From: an uncultured Lachnospiraceae bacterium
Lineage (GTDB): Bacteria; Bacillota; Clostridia; Lachnospirales; Lachnospiraceae
Direction: 5' to 3'
NCBI GenBank assembly: GCA_902773435.1
Contig: CACYEN010000033.1
Span: 1-35,107, forward strand
Length of the DNA: 35,107 nucleotides
Shown: positions 1-7,442 of the stretch, in pieces
Numbering within the stretch: the stretch's first letter is position 1
Layout of the letters: each line of letters starts with the position of its first letter
The notes under the pieces: model-generated
What the model saw: only the letters and a program-made list of their open reading frames with translations
Told to the model about the DNA's origin: nothing
The model's database searches: none
Program-made: the position numbers and the translations under genes

Positions 1-80
1 AAATCCATGGCCTCCCCGTACCCGGGTACCGCGGCCAGCAGGAGACAGAGGATCATGGGAATGACAAATCTTCGTTTCAT
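1..80 (-). CDS. Partial secreted protein (signal peptide only), cut by window edge
   Basis: Reading the - strand from the ATG at 80, the frame stays open to the window edge and gives 26 residues beginning MKRRFVIPMILCLLLAAVPG. This is a classic signal peptide: a basic n-region (KRR), a hydrophobic core, and a small-residue c-region (PGYGEA). No lipobox cysteine is visible at the cleavage region, so a lipoprotein is unlikely. A strong Shine-Dalgarno AAAGGAGG lies 5-6 nt upstream of the ATG. The gene starts 32 nt after the uxuB stop on the same strand, so it is probably the third gene of the uxuAB operon or coupled to it. The mature protein lies outside the window and its function cannot be named. 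Confidence 0.7.
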   Translation of the reverse strand, partial: MKRRFVIPMILCLLLAAVPGYGEAMD

Positions 81-90
81 GAGGACCTCC

Positions 91-107
91 TTTCCCCGTC
101 GGGGAAA
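91..107 (-). promoter_or_regulatory. Small hairpin next to the ribosome-binding site of the edge gene
   Basis: A perfect 7-bp inverted repeat (TTTCCCC / GGGGAAA) with a 3-nt loop lies between the uxuB stop and the next start. On the - strand its 3' arm runs directly into the AAAGGAGG ribosome-binding site. There is no T-run after it, so it does not look like an intrinsic terminator. It could modulate translation or stabilise the upstream mRNA; this is inference. Confidence 0.35.
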
Positions 108-112
108 TGTGA

Positions 113-1657
113 TTATTCCGTCACCGCCCTGTGCAGCGTCGAGCGCACGGCGCCGGGGCCGGCGCAGAGATCAGTGAAATACGCGCACACCCTGTCGGCA
201 AGCCCTGCTTCGACGAGGTCGACGCCGAAGACAGCGGCACTTCGGAGCAGTTCTCTCGGAGCGCTCAGGTCGGGCACGTCCCCGAGCCCGATGCCCCGGA
301 CATACTCCCGGGCGGCGGTCAGCAGGGGATCGGGAGAGGGCTCGAACGCCTCGCCCCTGTCGTCCACTGCCATGAGATAGCGAAGCCATCCCGCGAACAC
401 AAGCGGGATCAGCTTCAGGTCAGCCGTGTCCAGCGCGTCGGAGGCGAGATAGGTTTTGATCGTCTCCCCGAAGCGGATCGGCAGTTTCTGCGAGGTGTCG
501 GTCGCGATGCGCTGCGGCGTGTCGGGCATGAACGGATTGGGAAAGCGCAGTTTCACAACCGTGTCGATAAACGTCCGCGGATCGATGATGCCGGGATCGG
601 TCACGGCGGGCAGCCCCTCCCTGTACCCGATGAGTTCCACAAGGCGCCTGAGGTCGTCGTCCCGCATCTCCTTCCAGATCCTGTCGAAGCCGAGCAGGCA
701 GCCGAAGATCGCGAGACTCGTGTGCAGGGGATTGAGGCACGTACAGACCTTCATGCGCTCCGCCCTGTCGACCGTCTCCCGGTCCGTGAAGCAGACGCCC
801 GCCTCCTCAAGGCGGGGACGGCCGTTCGGAAAATCGTCCTCGACGACGAGGTACTCGCTCTCCTCGGCGTTGACGAACGGCGTGTCCGGGCCGAGGCCGT
901 CGGCTTCCAGCATGGCGGCGACCGAGGCGTCGGGTGCCGGGGTGATCTTGTCGATCATCGTCCAGGGGAAGCTGACATTTTCGGAGATCCAGGAACAGAA
1001 ATCCCTGTCGCCCCAGGCCTCCGCGAACGCGGTGACCGCCTCCCTGAGCCTGTCGCCGTTGTGGGAGCAGTTGTCCATGCTGACCATGGCGAGCGGCGCC
1101 CGGTTCTTCCGGAAGCGCGCGGCAAGGAGGGCCGTGACCCTGCCCATGAAGCTTTCCGCCTCCCCCGGATTCCCGGCGCGGCTGACGGCGAGATCACGGG
1201 CGGCGTCGGGCAGGTATTCCCCGTCCGCGCCGCGGAGAGCATAGCCCTTCTCGGTGATCGTGAATGAGACCATCTGCAGGCCCGGGCTCTCAAAGATCTC
1301 CCGGAGGCGCGCCTCCCCGCCGTAGAGATACACCTTTTCGGCGACAGCCCCGATCACGGCCTTCTCCACACTGCCATCGGCCTTCAGTGTGACCTTGACG
1401 GTGAGGCAGTCATTTGCCTCCGGCTTCTTCTCCCGGCGGTCGACGGCGATGATGCCGGTGTCCGCGAATCCCGCGTCCAGCAGGCGCTGACAGGCGTCCG
1501 CCTGGAATGCCCTGAAAATGTTCCCCGCGCCAAAGTGCAGCCAAACCGGGGCGGCAGCGGTCTTTTCGATCATGGCTTCCCGGTCGTACCGGGGCAGGCG
1601 GTAGCCCTTCTCCTCCCATTCCTTCCGGTTTTTCAGTCCGTCCTGTGTCAGAATCAC
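113..1657 (-). CDS. uxuB: Fructuronate reductase (D-mannonate oxidoreductase), mannitol dehydrogenase family
   Basis: Predicted 514-aa NAD-dependent enzyme reducing D-fructuronate to D-mannonate in cytoplasmic glucuronate breakdown. The N-terminal Rossmann region carries the family motif FGAGNIFRAF (about residues 42-51). The central region has SMDNCSHNGDRL (about 193-204) and the catalytic-region motif KVCTCLNPLHT near residues 303-313, both typical of the long-chain mannitol dehydrogenase family. Length fits the family (about 480-540 aa). The start is GTG at 1657, with AAGGAGG about 10 nt upstream inside uxuA, and its GTGA overlaps the uxuA stop by 4 nt, so the two are translationally coupled. 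Family members also include mannitol, arabinitol and tagaturonate enzymes; adjacency to uxuA is what points to fructuronate. Confidence 0.88.
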   Translation of the reverse strand: MILTQDGLKNRKEWEEKGYRLPRYDREAMIEKTAAAPVWLHFGAGNIFRAFQADACQRLLDAGFADTGIIAVDRREKKPEANDCLTVKVTLKADGSVEKAVIGAVAEKVYLYGGEARLREIFESPGLQMVSFTITEKGYALRGADGEYLPDAARDLAVSRAGNPGEAESFMGRVTALLAARFRKNRAPLAMVSMDNCSHNGDRLREAVTAFAEAWGDRDFCSWISENVSFPWTMIDKITPAPDASVAAMLEADGLGPDTPFVNAEESEYLVVEDDFPNGRPRLEEAGVCFTDRETVDRAERMKVCTCLNPLHTSLAIFGCLLGFDRIWKEMRDDDLRRLVELIGYREGLPAVTDPGIIDPRTFIDTVVKLRFPNPFMPDTPQRIATDTSQKLPIRFGETIKTYLASDALDTADLKLIPLVFAGWLRYLMAVDDRGEAFEPSPDPLLTAAREYVRGIGLGDVPDLSAPRELLRSAAVFGVDLVEAGLADRVCAYFTDLCAGPGAVRSTLHRAVTE

Positions 1658-2745
1658 TTCCCCGCGTCCTCCTTATCCATCAGGTCCCAGGCGCCCAGCA
1701 TGTACATGATGCCGAGCGCGCGGTCATACAGCCCGTATCCGGGCCGCACACTGCCGGGCTTTTCGTCCCAGAGATGGCGCCCGTGGTCCGGGCGGATGCA
1801 TCCCTCAAAACCGCAGTCGTGGAGAGCCCGGAGAATATCAAGGACGCCGGTGTCGCCGTCGCAGTCGCGGTGGCTGACCTCCGAAAAATCCCCGTCCGGG
1901 AAATGCCTGACGTTGCGGATATGGGCAAACGCGATGCGGCCGCAGTGTCTCCGCGCGATCTCCGCCACGCTGTTGCCGGGGTCGGCACTGAGGCTCCCCG
2001 CGCAGAGCGTCAGGCAGTTGTGCGGATCGTCGACCATTTTGAGGAGGCGGTCGATGCTCTTTTCGTCCACGAGCAGTCTGGGCAGTCCGAAGATGTCCCA
2101 CGGGGGATCATCCGTGTGCACGGCCATCCTGACATCGCACTCGCGGCAGACGGGCATCAGCCTCTCGAGGAAATAGCGCAGGTTCTCCCAGAGCTTCTCC
2201 CTCGTCACGTCCCGATATTCCTCGAAGAGCTCGTCGAGTCTCGCCATGCGCTCGGGTTCCCAACCGGGAAATGTCATGTGATACCGCTCCGTAAAACTCA
2301 TGACGTAGTCGGCCATCTCCTTCGGGTCGTCCAGGATCATGTTCTTCTGATAGTACATGGCGGTGGACCCGTCGCCTAAGGGGTGGAAGAGATCCGTGCG
2401 CGTCCAGTCAAAGACGGGCATGAAGTTGTAGCAGATGACCCTGACGCCGAAGGAGGCGAGATTGCGGATCGTCCGGATGTAGCTGTCGATGTAACGGTCG
2501 CGGCCCGGCCGGCCGGTCTTGATGTCGTCGTGGACATTTACGGACTCGACCACGTCGGCCAGAAAGCCGTGGCTTTTGATATCGCCCACCACCGGGGCGA
2601 TCTCCTCCGGCTCCCAGGCTTCCCCCGGCATCTTGTCGTGGAGCGCCCAGACGATCGTACTGACGCCCGGGATCTGCCGGATGTCGCCGAGCGTGATCCT
2701 GTCCTGTTCCCTGCCGTACCACCGAAATCCCATGTGCACAGACAT
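1654..2745 (-). CDS. uxuA: Mannonate dehydratase
   Basis: Predicted 363-aa metal-dependent TIM-barrel enzyme that dehydrates D-mannonate to 2-keto-3-deoxygluconate, the step after UxuB. The opening MGFRWYG followed by DRITLGDIRQIPGV is characteristic of UxuA. Further family segments include VICYNFMPVFDWTRTDL (about residues 100-116) and the metal-site-like VHTDDPPWDIFGLPR (about 209-223). Length is close to the usual 350-390 aa. The ATG at 2745 has GGAGG 8-9 nt upstream. It is first in the operon with uxuB. A kinase/aldolase pair (kdgK/kdgA) and an uptake system are not in the window. No uronate regulator gene is seen nearby. Confidence 0.93.
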   Translation of the reverse strand: MSVHMGFRWYGREQDRITLGDIRQIPGVSTIVWALHDKMPGEAWEPEEIAPVVGDIKSHGFLADVVESVNVHDDIKTGRPGRDRYIDSYIRTIRNLASFGVRVICYNFMPVFDWTRTDLFHPLGDGSTAMYYQKNMILDDPKEMADYVMSFTERYHMTFPGWEPERMARLDELFEEYRDVTREKLWENLRYFLERLMPVCRECDVRMAVHTDDPPWDIFGLPRLLVDEKSIDRLLKMVDDPHNCLTLCAGSLSADPGNSVAEIARRHCGRIAFAHIRNVRHFPDGDFSEVSHRDCDGDTGVLDILRALHDCGFEGCIRPDHGRHLWDEKPGSVRPGYGLYDRALGIMYMLGAWDLMDKEDAGK

Positions 2746-2819
2746 ACCGCGTCCTCCGTCTTCTCATCCAGTCATGACAGGCCCGGTCCCGATGGGCGGC
2801 CGGGGCAGTATCACATTAT

Positions 2820-2850
2820 AAAAAAAATCAGCCGGCTGTTCCGGCTGATT
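2820..2850 (-). terminator. Intrinsic terminator downstream of the DUF3881 gene
   Basis: A 10-bp perfect stem (AATCAGCCGG / CCGGCTGATT, 2826-2850) with a 5-nt loop is followed on the - strand by a run of Ts (2825 down to 2820). It lies 41 nt after the DUF3881 stop and separates serS-DUF3881 from uxuAB. The T-run continues into a TATAAT at 2820-2815 that could act as a -10 for uxuA, but no matching -35 box is visible. Confidence 0.88.
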
Positions 2851-2890
2851 CTGCGGACAGATTATAACTCATCTTTTCCATGCGCTTATT

Positions 2891-3766
2891 TCAGAAATGT
2901 ACCACGCCCTGCAGCCACACGAGCCCCCGGAAGCGGCGCCCGACGGCAGGCAGGCCCTCGACGCGCTCCGCGTTGATGCAGGCGTCGATGCTAACGTCGC
3001 ACACCTCGAGCTGCATCTGGTAGATAGACTCGTTGGTGTAGACATTTTTTACGCACTCGCAGGCTGTAATATTGCCGCAGATGTTGTACTGGTCACACTC
3101 GATGCCGTAGGGGAGGAAGCAGGTGTCGACGATCGAGAAGACGTCCTCGTTCTGGATCCGCTTGGAAATGACGGAATAATCCTCCATATCCTTCGTCGTC
3201 AGGGCCTCCATCGCCGCCTCGTCGCCCCCGCGGGCCTCCTGGATCAGCTTGTACTGCGCCTGGCGCCGATCCGCGTCCTTCCGCCGGTCCTTCTCCGTCT
3301 GCCACACGGGCATCAGCACGGTTCCCTCCCGCGCGAGAGCGGACAGCTTGATCGGATGCGGCTCCGGATCCAGGTACTTTTCATTCGTGGCTTTGCGGTA
3401 CTGTCCCATGTTGTTGAGGTAGAAGATGATCGTCGCGCCGATTCTCGGATCCTCACACGCCCCGGCGTAGGAGTCCTCGCCGGCGTGCCTCTCGAAATCC
3501 ACCTCCTGCATCATGCTGACCGCGGCGCCGTTAAAATACGGAAATGTGTACTCGGGGCGGAAGTCCCCGCCCTCCTCGAACTCGCCGCACACGGTCAGCC
3601 CCATATCTGGCGCGTAGTCCTTTGAGAACTCACCGTAGACGTGGCCCGCCTCATTTCTGAAAATGTTCTTCTCATCATAATGGAGAACCGTATCCCTCAT
3701 GAGACGGTCCATTTCCCGGTGACCCGTTATTCTTTGAAATCCGATTGATCCCAGATAATTATGCAT
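2891..3766 (-). CDS. DUF3881 family protein, function unknown
   Basis: A 291-aa soluble protein beginning MHNYLGSIGFQRITGHREMD. It has no signal peptide or membrane segment. From memory this opening and the overall pattern match DUF3881, a family of unknown function found in Lachnospiraceae-type clostridia; I could not search to confirm. Visible points are a charged central helix around residues 155-175 (KDRRKDADRR) and a C-terminal half with several cysteines (CFLPYGIECDQYNICGN, then CECV), which might bind a metal or simply be structural. The start ATG at 3766 has AGGGGA about 4 nt upstream. It lies 69 nt after serS on the same strand and ends at a terminator, so it is likely co-transcribed with serS. 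No function should be inferred from this alone. Confidence 0.75.
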   Translation of the reverse strand: MHNYLGSIGFQRITGHREMDRLMRDTVLHYDEKNIFRNEAGHVYGEFSKDYAPDMGLTVCGEFEEGGDFRPEYTFPYFNGAAVSMMQEVDFERHAGEDSYAGACEDPRIGATIIFYLNNMGQYRKATNEKYLDPEPHPIKLSALAREGTVLMPVWQTEKDRRKDADRRQAQYKLIQEARGGDEAAMEALTTKDMEDYSVISKRIQNEDVFSIVDTCFLPYGIECDQYNICGNITACECVKNVYTNESIYQMQLEVCDVSIDACINAERVEGLPAVGRRFRGLVWLQGVVHF

Positions 3767-3835
3767 AGTTCCCCTGTATCATATAGTTCCCGGTTTCCGG
3801 ATACCGATTGGAAGGGATGCCTCCGGACGGACCTG

Positions 3836-5137
3836 TCATTTTCCGGATTTCTTCGGAATGAGGACCTCCGTCCCTCCCATGTAAGGTCTCAGGACCTCGG
3901 GGATCGTCACGCTGCCGTCCGCCTGAAGATGGTTCTCAAGGAACGCGATCAGCATTCTCGGCGGCGCGACTACCGTGTTGTTCAGTGTGTGAGCGAGATA
4001 CTTGGTCTTTCCGTCCGCGCTCTTGACGCGGATCTTGAGCCTTCTGGCCTGCGCGTCCCCGAGGTTGGAGCAGGAGCCGACTTCGAAATATTTCTTCTGG
4101 CGCGGAGACCACGCTTCGACGTCAAGCGACTTCACCTTGAGGTCGGCGAGGTCGCCGGAGCAGCATTCCAGCGTCCTGACCGGGATGTCCATCGAGCGGA
4201 AGAGATCCACCGTGTTCTGCCAGAGCTTTTCAAACCACATCGGGCTCTCCTCGGGCCTGCAGACGACGATCATTTCCTGCTTTTCAAACTGATGGATGCG
4301 GTAGACGCCTCTCTCCTCGATCCCGTGCGCGCCCTTCTCCTTGCGGAAGCAGGGGGAGTAGCTCGTGAGCGTGAGCGGCAGCTGTTCCTCGGGGATGATC
4401 TGGTCGATAAAGCGGCCGATCATGCTGTGCTCGGACGTGCCGATCAGGTACAGGTCTTCCCCCTCGATCTTGTACATCATCGCGTCCATCTCATCAAAGC
4501 TCATGACGCCGGTAACGACGTTGCTGCGGATCATGAACGGCGGGACGACGTAAGTGAACCCGCGGCCGATCATGAAATCTCTCGCGTAGGAGATAACGGC
4601 CGAGTGCAGGCGGGCGATGTCGCCCATCAGGTAGTAGAATCCGTTTCCGGCGACCCTGCCTGCGGCTTCCAGGTCAATCCCGCTGAAGCTCTCCATGATG
4701 TCCGTGTGGTAGGGGATCTCAAAATCCGGGACGACGGGATCGCCGAAGCGCTCGACCTCGACATTTTCCGAGTCGTCTTTACCGATCGGGACCGAGGGAT
4801 CGATGATCTGCGGGATCACCATCATGCGGCGGCTGATTTCCTCCTCGACGGTTTTCTCCTCTTCGGCGAGCTCCGCGATCCGGCCCTTGTCCCCGGCGAC
4901 CTCGTCCTTCAGCACCTGTGCCTCGTCTTTCTTTCCCTGCTTCATCAGGCCGCCGATCTGCTTCGCCATCTGGTTGCTCTTTGCCTGCAGCGCCTGCAGT
5001 TCCTGCTTGATCTCGCGGTTCCTGAGATCAAACCTGATCACTTCGTCGACGAGCGGAAGCTTGTGGTCCTCGAATTTCTTCCTGATGTTCTCTTTTACAA
5101 GTTCCGAATTTTCCCTGAGAAACTTAATGTCAATCAT
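3836..5137 (-). CDS. serS: Seryl-tRNA synthetase
   Basis: Predicted 433-aa class II aminoacyl-tRNA synthetase charging tRNA-Ser. The N-terminal about 110 residues form the expected helical arm: MIDIKFLRENSELVKENIRK, then a heptad-rich K/Q/E coiled coil that reads the tRNA-Ser long arm. The catalytic core carries GTSEHSMIGRFID, motif 2 FRKEKGAHGIEERGVYRIHQF, EVGSCSNLGDAQARRL, and motif 3 region HTLNNTVVAPPRMLIAFLEN. The motif 2 and 3 wording (TSEH, FRKE, NNT..APPR) differs from the usual bacterial SAGRDTRG / NGSGLAVGR form and recalls archaeal-type enzymes. ATG at 5137 has GGGAGAGG upstream. A 19-bp GC palindrome and a plausible promoter lie in its 178-bp leader; no T-box leader is recognisable. 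Confidence 0.95.
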   Translation of the reverse strand: MIDIKFLRENSELVKENIRKKFEDHKLPLVDEVIRFDLRNREIKQELQALQAKSNQMAKQIGGLMKQGKKDEAQVLKDEVAGDKGRIAELAEEEKTVEEEISRRMMVIPQIIDPSVPIGKDDSENVEVERFGDPVVPDFEIPYHTDIMESFSGIDLEAAGRVAGNGFYYLMGDIARLHSAVISYARDFMIGRGFTYVVPPFMIRSNVVTGVMSFDEMDAMMYKIEGEDLYLIGTSEHSMIGRFIDQIIPEEQLPLTLTSYSPCFRKEKGAHGIEERGVYRIHQFEKQEMIVVCRPEESPMWFEKLWQNTVDLFRSMDIPVRTLECCSGDLADLKVKSLDVEAWSPRQKKYFEVGSCSNLGDAQARRLKIRVKSADGKTKYLAHTLNNTVVAPPRMLIAFLENHLQADGSVTIPEVLRPYMGGTEVLIPKKSGK

Positions 5138-5151
5138 AATATGCCTCTCCC

Positions 5152-5170
5152 TGAGCGCGCCGCGCGCTCA
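5152..5170 (-). promoter_or_regulatory. 19-bp GC-rich palindrome in the serS leader
   Basis: TGAGCGCGC-C-GCGCGCTCA is a perfect inverted repeat with 9-bp arms and a one-base centre, located 15 nt upstream of the serS start codon and just before its Shine-Dalgarno. It lies downstream of the predicted promoter, so it would be transcribed as a stem-loop in the 5' UTR, or could be a protein-binding operator. There is no T-run. Confidence 0.5.
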
Positions 5171-5204
5171 CCGTTATTGTTCGTTCGTCTGTTATTAAAA
5201 TGAT

Positions 5205-5233
5205 AGTATAGCCGATTCAGACGATTTTGTCCC
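5205..5233 (-). promoter_or_regulatory. Predicted promoter for serS
   Basis: On the - strand, GGGACA (5233-5228; 4 of 6 matches to TTGACA) is separated by 17 nt from TATACT (5210-5205). Placement about 68 nt upstream of the serS start is sensible. The -35 is weak. Confidence 0.5.
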
Positions 5234-5239
5234 TATAAA

Positions 5240-5255
5240 TGTTTCCCGCGAAACG
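5240..5255. promoter_or_regulatory. Degenerate parS-like site
   Basis: TGTTTCCCGCGAAACG keeps both arms of parS (TGTTTC and GAAAC) but has CCCGCG in place of the CACGTG core, and G for A at the last base. It lies just upstream of the predicted serS promoter, about 3 kb from the four strong parS sites. It may be a decayed parS; binding is doubtful given the core changes. Confidence 0.3.
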
Positions 5256-5315
5256 TTTTTTTATCATTATCCGCATCCGCTTGCCATTATCGTCCGTCTT
5301 ATCAATATCGGCAGA

Positions 5316-5834
5316 TCACTCGATAATCTCGTCAGTTCCGTACCGCTTCGCGATCCGGAGCGCCTCGACCTCCTCATTGCTCAGCATGATGTAGGATTCG
5401 CCCTTCACGATCTCCTTTATATAAAGGAAGCAGTCCTCCTTGCTGTGGACGGCGTTGAGAACGAATCCTGTGTCGCTGTCGTCAAGAAGCGCGAGGACGA
5501 AGCTGAGCTTCCCGCCGACGTCGTCGAAGGCGTCGTACTTCACGATCCCGTATTTGTGAACGCTGTGCTTCTGGACGTTCGCGACCGCCTCGATCGCCGA
5601 ATCCAGTGTCCCGATGCCTTTGGCGTACTTCTCGATCTTGCCCATTTTCCTTGAGAGATCCTTCTCGAGGGAAATGCCGTCCTGGCCCTTCATGAAACTG
5701 TTATATCTGGCATTGAGCCTTCTGACGCGCATCGACATCGTGAGCACCGCGATCAGCAGGATGATCTCGAGCACCAGCAGAAGGATAATGAGTACGCCGG
5801 CGTTTACTCCGAGCGCGTTTGTAATTGTGTCCAT
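5316..5834 (-). CDS. DUF4446 family membrane-anchored protein
   Basis: A 172-aa protein with one N-terminal membrane span (about residues 11-33, VNAGVLIILLLVLEIILLIA) followed by a short basic stretch (MRVRRLNARYNSFMKG) and a soluble alpha/beta domain of about 120 residues containing KYGIVKYDAFDDVGGKLSFV and ALLDDSDTGFVLN. This pattern matches DUF4446, which in clostridia and bacilli is commonly encoded next to parA/parB. The biochemical role is unknown. The basic residues after the span put the domain on the cytoplasmic side. It follows parB by 57 nt on the same strand, so it is probably the third gene of the parAB operon. Confidence 0.85.
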   Translation of the reverse strand: MDTITNALGVNAGVLIILLLVLEIILLIAVLTMSMRVRRLNARYNSFMKGQDGISLEKDLSRKMGKIEKYAKGIGTLDSAIEAVANVQKHSVHKYGIVKYDAFDDVGGKLSFVLALLDDSDTGFVLNAVHSKEDCFLYIKEIVKGESYIMLSNEEVEALRIAKRYGTDEIIE

Positions 5835-5891
5835 AATTCTCCTCTGAAAACCGGGGTTTATAGGTCTTTCATGCTCATCCGCATGCCGCGG

Positions 5892-7442
5892 CTATCTGAT
5901 CGCCCGAAGCAGTTCATAGAGCCTGTCGAGCTCGTCGTCAGAATAGTATTCGATCTCGATGCGGCCCCTGGACTTCCCGTTCTGCCTGATGCTGACCTTG
6001 GTTCCCAGCGCCGCCTTGAGATTCTCAGAGAGGTTCTGAAGCAGGGCTTCCCTCTGTTCGTCGCGCATCCTGACGGGTTTTCTGGCCGGGCGCAGAATAT
6101 CTCTCACGATTTTCTCGGTCTGCCGCACGGACAGGCGTTCCTTCACGATCTGGTTCGCGATGTTGATCTGCGTATCCGCCGCGATAATCGGGATGAGAGT
6201 CCGGGCATGCCCCTCGGAGATCTCCCCGGTCTCAACCAGGCTCTGGACTTCCGGGACGAGCCTCAGGAGTCTCAGGGAATTCGCGACCGCGGACCTGCTC
6301 TTTGAGACGCGTCCGGCGACTTCTTCCTGCGCGAGCCCGTATTCGAAGACGAGGCGCTCGTAGGCTTTTGCCTCCTCGATCGGGTTCAGGTCCTCCCTCT
6401 GGATGTTCTCGATGAGAGAGATCTCCACGGCTTCCTGGCTGGAAAACTCGCGGATAATCACCGGCACCTCGAGCAGGCCCGCTTTCTTGGCGGCTCTCCA
6501 GCGCCGTTCCCCGGCGATGATCTCGTAGTAGTCGTCCTTCTTCTGAACCAGAAGAGGGGAAATGATCCCAAACTGCCGAATCGAATCCGCCAGCTCATCG
6601 ATGGCGTCTTCATCGAAATACTTCCGCGGCTGGTCCCTGTTCGGTTCAACGAGAGAGATCCGGATGCTGACAATTTCTCCCTCTTTGTTGAAGTCCGGGT
6701 TTTCTGCGGTTCCGGCTTCGGGTTTCTTCTCCGCATAAATACCGACGGAATCTTCTTTGTCCGGAACTGCTTCCCCGTCCGGGATCCCCTCAGCTTCTTC
6801 TTTAGCGTCTTCTTCAGATGTCTCCTTCACCGTTGCGGTCGTCTGATCCTCGGGGAACTGTTCTTTTACTGTGGGGTTCTTCGTCTTTGACTCTGCCTCG
6901 TCCGCAGCGGCGGGAGAGTGAGCCTCGTCCGGTTTATTATTTTCTGTCTTATTTGTGCTTTGCACGCTTTTTGTCGTTCTTTTTCTGGTTGTTAGCTCTT
7001 GTTTTCTGTCTGCTTTAGCGTTCTCACTTCCGGTGTTTTTGCTTCCGGTATTCTCGCCTCCGGTTTTCTCGCCGGTGCCCGCCGTCTCCTGTTCCCCGAG
7101 AATGGCGTCCGCAAGTCTCCTCGCTTCGTCAGAGATGCCGCTCTCATTGGAAGTCAGGGGTTTTGTTTTTTTGTTCGTATCGGAAGATTTTACAGCGCCA
7201 GCCGCCCCTGACCCGCTGCTTTTTCGGGATGTTCCCGCTGTCCTGGAAGCGGTGCCCTTTGATGTCTTTGCACTTTTCTCCGTCTTTCCGCTTTTTTCCT
7301 TCTCATTTGTTTCAGGGCTTTCTTTTCCGCCCTTTGCGCTGTTCCCGGATTTTTTTCCTCCCTGGTTCTCACCGTTCCCGGTATTTCTTCTGTTTGGAAT
7401 CAACGCGTCGAGGCCTCTTCCCAGTCCACCGCGTTTCGGCAT
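5892..7442 (-). CDS. parB: Chromosome-partitioning protein ParB/Spo0J with very long disordered linker
   Basis: CTP-dependent DNA clamp that loads at parS and with ParA segregates replication origins. The ATG start (7442) gives 516 aa; a GTG one codon earlier (7445) is also possible. Residues 1-16 hold the conserved ParA-stimulating peptide GGLGRGLDALIP. Residues about 18-256 are a low-complexity K/E/S/T/G/N-rich segment with pentapeptide repeats (GEKTG-GENTG-SKNTG-SENAK), broken by one ordered-looking island (SDEARRLADAILGEQ). The canonical core starts near residue 262 (ISLVEPNRDQPRKYF), with the CTP motif GERRWRA near 311-317, helix-turn-helix QEEVAGRVSKSRSAVANSLR near 372-391, and a C-terminal dimerisation domain. 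Typical ParB proteins are about 280-300 aa, so the excess is the linker. TGATG overlap with the parA stop indicates coupling. Confidence 0.95.
   Translation of the reverse strand: MPKRGGLGRGLDALIPNRRNTGNGENQGGKKSGNSAKGGKESPETNEKEKSGKTEKSAKTSKGTASRTAGTSRKSSGSGAAGAVKSSDTNKKTKPLTSNESGISDEARRLADAILGEQETAGTGEKTGGENTGSKNTGSENAKADRKQELTTRKRTTKSVQSTNKTENNKPDEAHSPAAADEAESKTKNPTVKEQFPEDQTTATVKETSEEDAKEEAEGIPDGEAVPDKEDSVGIYAEKKPEAGTAENPDFNKEGEIVSIRISLVEPNRDQPRKYFDEDAIDELADSIRQFGIISPLLVQKKDDYYEIIAGERRWRAAKKAGLLEVPVIIREFSSQEAVEISLIENIQREDLNPIEEAKAYERLVFEYGLAQEEVAGRVSKSRSAVANSLRLLRLVPEVQSLVETGEISEGHARTLIPIIAADTQINIANQIVKERLSVRQTEKIVRDILRPARKPVRMRDEQREALLQNLSENLKAALGTKVSIRQNGKSRGRIEIEYYSDDELDRLYELLRAIR
7028..7078 (-). 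repeat. 15-bp coding repeat in the parB linker
   Basis: Three to four imperfect tandem copies of a 15-bp unit (CTTCCGGTGTTTTTG, CTTCCGGTATTCTCG, CCTCCGGTTTTCTCG, then a partial copy) encode the pentapeptides SENAK, SKNTG, GENTG and GEKTG on the - strand. The unit is a multiple of three, so copy-number change would keep frame. Confidence 0.7.

Noticed and set aside
131-1267. Long + strand open frame opposite uxuB
   Set aside because: Antisense shadow of uxuB: low-complexity, Arg/Pro/Asp-rich, no ribosome-binding site, no family resemblance.
3761-5203. 480-codon + strand open frame opposite serS
   Set aside because: Antisense shadow of a certain gene in GC-rich DNA; composition is His/Asp/Arg/Leu-rich and not protein-like.
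5138-5315. Possible T-box leader for serS
   Set aside because: I found no T-box consensus or specifier loop in this 178-bp spacer; only a palindrome and promoter are supported.
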